A stretch of 64,000 bases of DNA from Selaginella tamariscina (lineage: Eukaryota; Streptophyta; Lycopodiopsida; Selaginellales; Selaginellaceae): positions 177,144-241,143 of the forward strand of contig PUQB01000279.1 in the NCBI GenBank assembly GCA_003024785.1. Direction: 5' to 3'. Position numbers and translations under genes: made by a program. Shown here one piece after another: positions 1-10,167 of this stretch. Every line of letters starts with the position of its first letter. The first letter of the stretch is position 1. Below the pieces are notes generated by a model. It did not search any database and was not told the DNA's origin. It worked only from the letters and a program-made list of their open reading frames with translations.

Positions 1-544
1 CATGTTAAATCCCTGCATGATTTATATTTTTGGGTGTATGTGATACACCCACGCACACGCACGCGCTAATAATATAATGAAAGAATATTCGTTTAGGGCG
101 AATCTATATTTTATTCTTTTTAGGGTTTAAGTATATTCTCAAAGGAATATTCTATTAGGGTTAATATATATATTTAATTCCTTTAGGGTTTAGGTATATT
201 TTTAGGGTTTCAAGAGGCGGCGGCTGTGCACACAGGTGAGATCTGTGTGTGTGTGTGTGAATATGTATGTATGTATATATGTATAGGAGTGTGCGTATAA
301 TTTTATTTATTGATCTATCTCTCGCACACACACGCACACTCCTGTGTATATATATGTGTGTGTGGGTGTGTGTTTGTTTATCTGTATGATTTTATTTGTT
401 TCGCTCACACACGCATACACACGATATACATATACACATATATATATATACCTATATACATATATACATACATATATTATGTGTACCAGTATCTATAAAA
501 AAAATTTTATTGATCTATCTCTCCCACACACACGCACACTGCTT

Positions 545-583
<39 letters not shown>

Positions 584-1900
584 ATGCATATTAACAAATA
601 GTATACAACACTAGTTTATATATATGCTTATATATTCATATGGGTTATATATCTATATACACACATATATATGTGTGTGTGTTTATCTGTATAATTTTAT
701 TTATTTATTAGTTTTATCTCTCGCACACACACGCACACTCCTGTGTATATATGTGTGTGTGTGTGTTTGTTTATCTATATGATTTTATTTGTTTCGCTCA
801 CACACGCATACACACAATATACATATACACATATATATATACCTATATACATATATACATACATATATTATGTGTACCAGTATCTATATAATTTTTTTTA
901 TTGATCTATCTCTCCACACACACGCACACTGCTTTACATATATATATATATATATATATAATCAATGCATATTAACAAATAGTATACAACACTAGTTTAT
1001 ATATATGCATATATATTCACAGACTCTCTCTCTTTCTCTATGGGTTATATATCTATATACACACATATATATGTGTGTGTTTATCTGTATAATTTTATTT
1101 ATTTATTAGTTTTATTTTTCGCACACACACGCACACTCCTGTGTATATATATTGTGTGTGTGTGTTTGTTTATCTGTATGATTTTATTTGTTTCGCTCAC
1201 ACGCATACACACGATATACATATACACACATATATATACCTATGTACACACATATATTATGTGTACCAGTACTGTATAATTTTATTTATTTATCTATCTC
1301 TTGCACACACACGTACACTCCTATACATACATACATACATATATATATATATAACACACATATATATATGTGTGTGTTTTTATCTGTATAATTTTTTTAT
1401 TTATTAATTTTTCTCTCGCACACACGCTAAGCCCCTCGAGTGGCGGGATTAATCCCGTCGCTATAGGTTTATGGCCTCGACGGCGGGATTAATCCCGCCG
1501 CTATATGGTTGGGGCCATGGCGGCGGGATTAATCCCGCCGCCGAGGCCCTTCATGCAGGCTATGGGCGGCGGGATTAATCCCGCCGCTCTAGGACAAACT
1601 GAAGAGCGGCGGGATTAATCCCGCCGCCCATGGCCTGCGTGAGGGGCCTCGGCGGCGGGATTAATCCCGCCTCTCACCCATGCCCTGCACGAAATGTGGC
1701 AGGATTTATCTCGCCGGCAATGGCCTGTGTGAATGCCCTAATGGGCGGATTAATCCCGGCGGATTCCGCGCATGGCATTTACAGGGATGGGCGGCGGGAT
1801 TAATCCCGCGCTCGTGAGGCTAACCGAAGAGCCTGCATGAAAGATCCTGCACGGAAGGCTAACCGAAGAGCCTGCATGAAAGATCCTGCACGGAAGGCAC
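1..1900. repeat. Left terminal inverted repeat arm
   Basis: Order from the outside: a unique-looking AT-rich tip with TTTAGGG-like words (1-230), about 1.2 kb of alternating (TG/CA)n, (TA)n and TATG/CATA tracts in repeated sub-blocks, an array of the 18-bp palindrome (1440-1815), and two copies of a 35-bp unit around ctaaccgaagagcctgcatg (1820-1895). The same order in reverse complement forms the right arm. Short apparent reading frames here are microsatellite artefacts. Confidence 0.8.
1440..1815. repeat. Array of 18-bp palindromes, left arm
   Basis: About nine copies of GGCGGGATTAATCCCGCC or close variants occur near 1441, 1482, 1523, 1567, 1607, 1653, 1700, 1745 and 1792, spaced about 40-50 bp. 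The 18-mer is exactly self-complementary. Spacers are GC-rich and reuse words such as catgcaggc, ccctgc and gcctgtgtga. Confidence 0.9.
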
Positions 1901-4812
1901 TTAATCTGGAGGGAACTTTCTCAAATACTCCTTTATGGATTCGTTGGGGTACTCAGTTGAGACCCAATCTATCCACTTGTTCAGGTCCTCAACCATGGTC
2001 TTATCCTTTTCAACGGCAAACACACATGTATGCCGAAGGTAACACTCCTTCAAGACGGACCCCCTAGTGCAGTAGTCAAAAACCCACGCATCACTGTGAG
2101 GACCCCTGATCAAGTTGACGATGCTCCGTGCCGCTTGACTTGTAATGTTTGGATAACGTACATTGCCGAATACGTCACTCACCTATCGGTGTATCGGATG
2201 GAGGTTCAGGGCCGTTGGAGTGCAAACAGATGCCTGGCCAGTCATTTGGAAGCTTGAAATTGTTTGGCGCATTCCTAACAACCAAGTGAACAACGTATCA
2301 ATGCACTTGGGATTAGCATCGTTCATATAAAATCCTGTCCAACGATGTCTATTCTTCTTGGCGAAGGCGAAGGCAAAAGTATCGGTGACATGAGCAAGAA
2401 TCAAGAAATAAATACCTGAAAAAGTAGGTATCAGTGAAGAGCGCAAGCATGAATTCAATAATAAATACCTTCTATGTATATGCTTGCACGGCTAAGTTTC
2501 TCCACCAGATCCTCTAGTGCCCTATCTGTCGAAAGATTTTTTGACACCCGCCGATCCATCACGAACAATTGAAACGGTTTCCTACAAGCAGTGATGTTAC
2601 CCCATAAAGTCTCCGAATCTAACAACAAACATCTGTAGGGCTTGTCGTGATTCGTAGCATCCTCCTTTATAAGGTTCAATTCGGTTCTCCGCTGCTGAAG
2701 GACTGCCATAAGAGAAGGCGTCATCCCAATGTTCTCCTTTTTGGCGTTGGCGTGCAATAGATTCTTGCCTAGATCTTCCGATTGGTTCACCCATTCGACA
2801 AGCATATCATCGTTCGTCACATGCAAATATTTGCTGACCTCTTCATATGTTGAAGTCGAGGTCCAACCCAGTTTGTGGCAGTGTATTCCCAACCACTCCT
2901 TGAAATGCCTGACCGTCTTCAACTCCATTGCCTTGAGATGAAAAGGAGAGGTTGGGCTGCTGTTATTAATTTGTAGTTTGCCATCGATCACCAAATCAGC
3001 CAAGACTTCCATCTCCTCCATCGTTGTTCCATTTAAAGGCTTCAACCATGTGAGCTTGAAATCGTTGTCTACATCCTTTGTAGATTGAACAGACTTAGCC
3101 TTCGGCGTCTTACTGGGTTTCTTTGCAGACTTTTCTGAGGGCTCCCCTTCACTTGTCTGCTTCTTCTTCAGTGTTCCTTTTGAAAAGGATTCCATAATCC
3201 CCAACCATTTGGCAAAGATCCTATCTTCGGGGCAAGAAATCAACATCATCAGAAAGGATGTTTCCTTCCCGCCCACCTGGGCAAAATCAACTGCTGCAAT
3301 TTCTTCAACTCTCTGAGGAAAAAGACAGATTAATATACCGGCGAGATAAATCCCGCCCAACAATTTGCTTACCCGGTATTCCGCAGATTGTGTATTCCCT
3401 GCGTAGCTCTTTGTGGTCGCTGAAGAGATTCCCACACGGCTCGCGTGTGTTTAAACTTCTCCCATATTTTGCTGTTGTAGTGGTTGGTGTCGGCAGCGTC
3501 CCATTCCGCCGATAACTTATGGTACTGCTCGATTGTGAGATTCGGCTTAGCTAAAAACGCCGATCTTTTTGTCAGCTTCTCACGGGTATGCTCGGAAAGT
3601 TTTGTTGCCATCGTTCCTTTGTTGTGTTCATCGAGAAGTCGTTGGGCTGCCGTTATTGTGTGCTGGCCACTAATGATGTAGTACTTGATAGATTTTTATT
3701 CTCCGTCTGAATCTTCATGAGTTGTTCTGGTGTTGTGATCCAGACTTTGTCAGCGCCCTTCCTTCTTTCATAGTATGGACACAAAACAGCATTATGTGGA
3801 ACGGTATAAGAATTGTCGTCCTTCATCTTCTCCATGAGCTCAGCTACACGTTCCTGGTTGAGTGGCCTGTAATTGAAGTTTGGGTTGACGCTGCAATATT
3901 TAACCCTACAAGGATAAATCTTATCATCCAACATCATTTCCTTGTGACTTATTGCAGCATGAGATGCCACAGGTGCAGCTGACAAAACGATTGATGATTT
4001 TCTTTTGCGATCCGAATCAACATGTGTGATCCCCGACTGCAGCTGTTCTAGTGTTCTCGGCACACTCTTCCAGCTCCCGAAGCTTCCTAAGCAAATTGAA
4101 CGTGATCTGTAGAGAACCTGAGACCGAGCCACCCTCTCAATCTCCCTTATGATGTCGCTGTGTTCTTCTTCAATGTGAAGAGGGACGATTGCTCCACTTG
4201 CTGATTTTCTGTATTGTGAAGCAATATCTCCTGACAATACACCTACTCGATGAGTCTGAAGATCTTCGAAGTAGACATCCAGATGGATCCCCTCCATAGA
4301 TGGGCTTTCGTTGAGTTGAAGAAGAACTCCAAGGTCAACATCATTAGTGAACACGTGAACGTCATTATCCACAAGTCGACAAAACCACCCGAGATTAATG
4401 TTGTAACTGACGACCTCTGGATCCGAGAACGTGACATTGGATGGAACAAGGCATATCTGTCGAGCATCGTCCAATCTGGGTTCGCAGCCTGCTTTCGGGT
4501 GCTTGACTAGCGAATCTACTTTCCATTGTTTTGCTTGTCCATGAGATGTGACAGAGGTTAATTTGACAGCAACCATGGTTGCTCCAATGCGCTTCCCATT
4601 TATCTTAAAATATGGCCAAGTTGATTCCAGAATCCCCCTGCCCATCTCTTCTCCTGCTCTTGTCTTTAATGTCACCTCAATTCCACATCTGAATACAAAA
4701 ATGATTAGTTCAAGTATCCGAGTATAACAGATTTTATTTTAATTCTTACCCAGAATTTGACGACGACTCCATACTAATGACTCGATCTCCTTGTTTGATC
4801 AAATCGTCCTTC
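1901..4812 (-). CDS. ParB-like / DNA-methyltransferase-like protein of the palindromic element (interrupted)
   Basis: Main gene of the element, spliced, with small GT-AG introns at 4689-4749, 3313-3372 and 2416-2468. A splice acceptor near 4812 means a further 5' exon may exist; a candidate ATG lies at 4770-4772. The centre resembles a ParB/Srx-like N-terminal fold: NYRPLNQERVAELMEKM, then YYIISGQHTITAAQRL, the family's ISGQHR-type signature. The C-terminal third resembles a class-beta DNA methyltransferase in motif order: LFVMDRR where DPPY/W is expected, then a conserved helix (SQAARSIVNLIR), then VFDYCTRGSVLKE and CVFAVEKD, like DPFxGSGT plus the acidic SAM loop. The catalytic motif looks altered. 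Breaks seen: a one-base slip in an A run near 3690, a probable missing G near 3271, and an in-frame TAG at 2183-2185. Either a decaying copy or sequence errors. ParB-methyltransferase pairings are known in bacteria and phages; the role here is inference. Confidence 0.55.
3338..3358. promoter_or_regulatory. Variant palindrome inside an intron of the ParB-like gene
   Basis: A diverged copy of the array palindrome (ccggcgagataaatcccgcc) lies wholly inside the 60-bp intron 3313-3372, far from the terminal arrays. If the palindrome is a protein-binding site, this one could act in cis on the gene itself. That is inference; the match to the array consensus is visible. Confidence 0.5.
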
Positions 4813-5104
4813 TGCAAAATAATACACTATGAATACAAATTATATAAAAACGCACACACACTTGTATAAACCCGAATATACAAAAATACATATACACAGA
4901 GAGAAGTGACGTAATTAACTGTCCGAAGCTCACATTTGTGTAGTGCAAAAAAAGATAACATTTGTTTTAGAACCACCACAAATGTGAGCTCTGGACAGTT
5001 TTACATAGATTTAGCTTTTACTCGAAATATTATGATAAGATATAAAAAGTATAAATAAAATGAGATATGCAACTTATATATACTAATACATATATATTCA
5101 CATG
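4813..5104. other. AT-rich 5' flank of the ParB-like gene
   Basis: Intergenic stretch holding a short hairpin: gtccgaagctcacatttgtg at 4921-4940 and an imperfect reverse complement (cacaaatgtgagctctggac) at 4977-4996. No coding signal. Probably promoter or 5' leader of the minus-strand gene. Confidence 0.4.
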
Positions 5105-6030
5105 GAAGGTGCGGCGGGATTAATCTCGCCACCCCTTCAATGCCTCCTGAAAGAGTGGGCGGGATTAATCTCGCCACCTTTCTGGAGGCCTGAATGGGTG
5201 TGCGGATTAATCCCGCCACCTTTCGTTCTCAGAGAGAATTGGGCAGGATTTATTTCTCACACCCCTTCAGGGCTCCAGAAAGGCGGCGGGATTAATCCCG
5301 CCCACCATGTAGGGATGGTGAAATTAATCCCACCACCCTTCTCAGTTCCCTCCATTGGTATTTTGTAAACCTCTCCGTCTCAGACAGAGTTAGTCGGGAT
5401 TGATTCAACATACCAATGGAGGAAAAAAAGAAGGGTGGCGGGATTAATCCCGCCACCGGGCATAGAAGGTTCAGAGAAATTAATCCCGCCCCTCTCGTAA
5501 ATCATGTGCTCACACATATATATTGGCTGTGGCATTTTGAACAGGGATGGGTGGGGGCGGGATTAATCCGCCGCTTATATCCTGCGGAAGTGCCTGAGCG
5601 GCGGGATTAATCCCGCCGCCCTCCGCGAAGGGCATGAGCGTGGGGCGGGATTAATCCCGCCGTTCATGTCCTGCGTGAATTCCCTGGGCGGCGGGATTAA
5701 TCCCGCCGCCTTACGCGCAGGACATGTCATGCAGGCTCTTCGGTTAGCCTTCCGTGCAGGATCTTTCATGCAGGCTCTTCGGTTAGCCTCATGAGCGGTG
5801 GATTAATCCCGCCGCCCATCCCTGTAAATGCCCTGCGCGGAATCCGGCGGGATTAATCCCGCCATTAGGGCCTTCACACAGGCCATTGCCGACGAGATAA
5901 ATCCCGCCGCATTCCGCGCAGGGCATGGGTGGGCGGCGGGATTAATCCCGCCGCCGAGGCCATAAACCTATAGCGGCGGGATTAATCCCGCCGCGAGGCT
6001 CCTATAGCGGCGGGATTAATCCCGCCGCTC
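5105..6030. repeat. Array of 18-bp palindromes, right arm and subterminal region
   Basis: About nineteen palindrome units, perfect or degenerate, near 5112, 5158, 5203, 5247, 5284, 5315, 5394, 5437, 5480, 5555, 5599, 5644, 5691, 5796, 5846, 5889, 5934, 5973 and 6009. Units from about 5795 outward match the left-arm array in inverse order. Those from 5105 to about 5720 are extra and more diverged. Several units vary on both sides of the centre (for example ggtg...cacc in place of ggcg...cgcc), so the dyad is partly kept despite divergence. Confidence 0.9.
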
Positions 6031-6117
6031 GAGGGGCTTAGCGTGTGTGCGAGAGATAAAATTAATAAATAAAAAATTATACAGATAAAAACACACACAT
6101 ATATATATATATGTGTG

Positions 6118-6180
<63 letters not shown>

Positions 6181-6544
6181 GTATAGGAGTGTACGTGTGT
6201 GTGCAAGAGATAGATAAATAAATAAATTATACAGTATGGTACACATAATATATGTGTGTATATATGTATATAGGTATATATATGTGTGTATATGTATATC
6301 ATGTGTATGCGTGTGAGCGAAACAAATAAAATCATACAAATAAACAAACACACACACACACATATATACACAGGAGTGTGCGTGTGTGTGTGAAAGATAA
6401 AACTAATAAATAAATAAAATTATACAGATAAAACACACATATATATGTGTGTATATAGATATATAACCCATAGAGAAAGAGAGTCTGTGAATATATAAGC
6501 ATATATATAAACTAGTGTTGTATACTATTTGTTAATATGCATTG

Positions 6545-6586
<42 letters not shown>

Positions 6587-7150
6587 AGCAGTGTGCGTGT
6601 GTGTGGGAGAGATAGATCAATAAAAAAAAATTTATAGATACTGTACACATAATATATGTATGTATATATGTATATAGGTATATATATATGTGTGTATATG
6701 TATATTGTGTGTATGCGTGTGTGAGCGAAACAAATAAAATCATACAGATAAACAAACACACACCCACACACACATATATATACACAGGAGTGTGCGTGTG
6801 TGTGCGAGAGATAGATCAATAAATAAAATTATACGCACACTCCTATACATATATACATACATACATATACACACACAACACACACACACACATCTCACTG
6901 TGTGCACAGCCGCCGCCGATTTCACAGCCGCCGCCTCTTGAAACCCTAAGAATATACTAAACCCTAAAGAATTAAATATATATATTAACCCTAATAGAAT
7001 ATTCCTTCTGATAATATACTTAAACCCTAAAAAGAATAAAATATAGATTCGCCCTAAACGAATATTCTTTCATTATATTATTAGCACGTGCGTGTGCGTG
7101 GGTGTATCACATACACCCTAAAAATATAAATCATGCAGGGATTTAACATG
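5729..7150. repeat. Right terminal inverted repeat arm
   Basis: Reverse complement of the left arm: the 35-bp gcttcggttagcc units (5735-5790), palindromes, then long (TA)n and (CA)n tracts (6080-6890), then the AT-rich tip ending in gggatttaacatg. It is shorter than the left arm because some microsatellite sub-blocks are missing. Confidence 0.8.
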
Positions 7151-8230
7151 TGTGTGTCCATGAAGTGTTAAAGTTTCATGTGTATCAATACATACATACA
7201 CACATAGTTTTATACACATAGACATACATACATATTAGTACATAATATTAGAGAGACAGAGTACATATTATGGATCATATTGTATGTTTGAGAGAAGAGA
7301 GACAGTACATATTAACATGGATCATGCATGGTGTGTATGCATGAGAGAAGAGAGAGAGTGTTAAAGTATTAAATTCATACACATTGCATATATTAATACA
7401 CATATATACATACACACGTGTATACACACAGACATACATACATATTACATGGGTTTAGGGTTTAGGGTTTAGGGTTTAGGGTTTTGGATTTAGGATGGAT
7501 CATGCATGGTGTGTATGTATAGAGAAGAGAGAGTGTTGAAAAATTATTTTTGTACACATTGCATATATTAGTACACATATATACTTACACATATTATACA
7601 CAGATATACATACATAGTATATGAGAGAAGAGAGACAGTACATATTATGGATCATGCATGGTATGTATTATACACACAGACATACATACATATTAGTACA
7701 TAATATTAGAGAGACCGAGTACATATTATAGATCATGCATGGTGTGTATGTTTGAGAGAAGAGAGACAGTACATATTAACAGGATCATGCATGGTGTGTA
7801 TGTATGAGAGAAGAGAGAAAGTACACATATATACATACAGAGTACACATATATACATATACACGTGTATACACACAGACATACATACATATTACATGAGT
7901 AAATTCATTGTGTTACATATTAGGGTTTAGGATATGGTGTGAAGAGAGAGTGTTGAAAAATTATTTTTGTACACACATGTATACACAGGGTTTAGGGTTT
8001 GCTCCCAACAAGCTTAATATAAATATTACACATGTAAATTCAATGTGTTACATACACACAGATTGAGTACATATATCATACATGCGTTGAACATGATGTT
8101 TTCAATAAAGAAGCAACATATTTCTTCAGTTTGGTTTAGGGTTGTGCATGTGTGTGCATATGTGTTTTTGTAAGTTCTTGTAATGCGTGTGTAAATTTAT
8201 GATTGTGTTTATATATGTGTGCAAAACAAA
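7151..8230. repeat. Satellite-like tandem repeats with microsatellites
   Basis: Irregular units carrying gagagaagagagacagtaca, atcatgcatggtgtgtatg and cacagacatacatacatatt recur near 7253, 7290, 7330, 7500, 7620, 7700, 7750 and 7800. No coding signal. The segment abuts the right end of the palindromic element. Confidence 0.6.
7451..7484 (+). repeat. Interstitial telomere-like tract (TTTAGGG)n
   Basis: Four to five uninterrupted TTTAGGG heptamers, the plant telomere repeat, lie inside the satellite-like block. Scattered single copies occur nearby, for example at 7920 and 7988. Confidence 0.8.
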
Positions 8231-8231
8231 C

Positions 8232-9010
8232 ATCGAATAATTAAGAAAATAATATTAATAAACACACTATGAACATATTTTAAATTATACATAATAATAT
8301 ATGATTTTATCTAATATATAGCCATATATAGTTTTAATAATATATATTAATTTAATATTGATAAAAAGGTTTAACATTGAAATATTCTTGAAATAATAAG
8401 AAATTAATTGAGAAAATCCCATTAATATATACAAATGTAAATTAAGTACTCAAATAATTAACTAAATTAATTATCATAATCATGTTTAATATTGGAATAT
8501 TCTTGGAATAATAAGAAAATAATAAAGAATATCCCATTAATATAAAGAAGATTAATTACTCAAGTAATTAAGGAAATGATATTAATATACACACTATGAA
8601 CATATTTTAAATTATACATAATAATACATCATTTTATCTAATATATAGTCATATATAGTTTTAATAATATATATTAATTTAATATTGATAATAAGGTTTA
8701 ACACATGAATATTCTTGAAATAATAACAAATTAATTGAGAAAATCCCATTAATATATACAAATGTAGAATAATTACTGCAATAATTAAGAACAAGACTAA
8801 TTTAATTATGATAATCAGGTTTAATATTAGAATATTCTTCAAATATTAATAAAATATTAAAGAATATCCCATTGATACTAGGAAATGAAAACTAAATACT
8901 CGAGTAATTAAGAAAATAATAATAATAAACAGACTATGAATATATTTTAAATGATACATAATAATATATCAATTTATTTATTGTATAAGTATATATTTAT
9001 ATATATATAT
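8232..9010. repeat. AT-rich tandem repeat, about 330-bp unit, about 2.3 copies
   Basis: A unit beginning taattaagaaaataatatta and containing cacactatgaacatatttta starts near 8237, 8566 and 8903. The first two copies align through the atcccattaatata segment about 180 bp in. Very AT-rich and noncoding. Confidence 0.65.
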
Positions 9011-9585
9011 ATAATATAATATACTTGAATATAAGAATGTAGAATATAGTCTAAAATTTGTAATATTAAACAGCTTGAATCACTTGAATAACATTAAATG
9101 CAATTTTAAAATACTCATTGGAATGGAGTATATATGTCAGAGTGTCGGATATTTGTGTCAACTCATCTTAAATTTTATTTTCTGTTCTTTTTAAAAAATT
9201 TGAATTTCTGACATATGTATTGTCGTCTGACATGTAAATTTGAAAATGCATTTAATTTCCCACTCAAATTCAGATCTGGTTCTTTCTCCGGCAAGGGTTT
9301 CTTCATTTCTGTATTTTTCACTCTTTAGATCTTCTTTTTTCTTCATAGTGATCATCTCAGGAGCGAGATTAAATTGGGTGCTATTCTTTATAGGAAAGCA
9401 CGCGCCTTCAGTGCTGTTTACAAGTAAGTATTATAAACAAATTTAAAAATACTTATAAAGATTCACTCTCTTACATTCTCTCTTAAAATTATAATTTAGG
9501 GTTTAGGAATGCATTAGGATTATAATATATTCTGTTAGGATTTATCCCGTTTAAATATCCTTTTAACTTAATATTCTAGGTTAAC
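9011..9585. other. AT-rich spacer without a recognised gene
   Basis: A 68-codon open frame (9240-9446) has a hydrophobic start but no recognisable similarity. The TTAGGGTTTAGG words near 9500 resemble the tip of the palindromic element. No supported feature. Confidence 0.4.
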
Positions 9586-10014
9586 CGGGCGGCGGATTAA
9601 TCCGGCCATTTCTTTTTCGCTCTTCGAAGAGGTGGCGGGATTAATCCCGCCACCATCTCTCGGGCAATGCTTCTCCGCCACTGAAAAAGAGTGGCGGGAT
9701 TAATCCCGCCGATAACCTTCTCAACTGATGAAGAGTTACCAGAATTTATTAGAAAGAGTTGTCGGCGGGATTAATCCCGCCAACCATTTTAGGAGGCAGG
9801 GAAGGGGTGGCGGGATTAATCTCGCCACCACTTCCCTGTTTTAAAGATTTGGGAACAGGATTTATCCCGAGATCTCTTTGAAATCATAGTTTTGGAGAGA
9901 GTTATGTGCGGGTTTAATCCCGCCACCCATTCCCCATCGTAAGAATTGTGGGCGGGATTAATCCGCCGACTCTCCCGAAGGGGTTGAGTCGGCGGCGGGA
10001 TTAATCCCGCCCAT
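9586..10014. repeat. Second palindrome array, left side of the DUF7869 element
   Basis: About nine copies of the GGCGGGATTAATCCCGCC family near 9588, 9632, 9692, 9764, 9808, 9856, 9906, 9950 and 9991, with the same 45-55 bp rhythm as in the first element but different spacers. It lies 150 bp upstream of the DUF7869-type gene and so probably marks that element's subterminal region. Confidence 0.85.
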
Positions 10015-10167
10015 CAGTTGTATTAATCAAACATGAGATATTATCTCTAAACATAATTATGTATTATTGCATATGCATATTATTAAGTAACCGTAATTCA
10101 GATTTCTTAGAAATATTGCATAAACAGATATCATAAATAATACAATTATTTACGTGCAGGACAATAT

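Larger units (their letters stand above)
1..7150. mobile_element. Large palindromic TIR element carrying a ParB-like gene
   Basis: The first bases (catgttaaatccctgcatga) reappear as their reverse complement at about 7128-7150, and the match continues inward, so the segment is bounded by long terminal inverted repeats. The left arm runs from 1 to about 1900 and the right from about 5729 to 7150. The arms differ mainly in microsatellite length and in the number of palindrome units. The middle holds one spliced minus-strand gene whose stop codon (1901-1903) touches the inner edge of the left arm. The window begins at or inside the left arm, so the outer left end and any target-site duplication cannot be seen. 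The structure fits a DNA transposon or other self-mobilising element of unrecognised class. No DDE/D, tyrosine-recombinase or helicase motif was recognised. Confidence 0.75.

Noticed and set aside
310-1407. Overlapping open frames rich in Tyr, Ile, His, Thr and Cys in the left arm, mirrored at 5982-6925
   Set aside because: They are translations of TG/CA and TA microsatellites, repeated in every frame and in the inverted arm; no codon signature.
1440-1815. CRISPR-like regular array
   Set aside because: The repeated unit is a perfect palindrome in a plant genome, spacers share words and vary in length, and there are no cas genes.
3369-3435. Reading the second large frame of the ParB-like gene as a separate gene starting MGISSATT
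   Set aside because: A GT-AG intron at 3313-3372 joins the upstream exon into LKKLQQLILPRW, and a one-G correction leads into the same downstream frame, so one gene is simpler.
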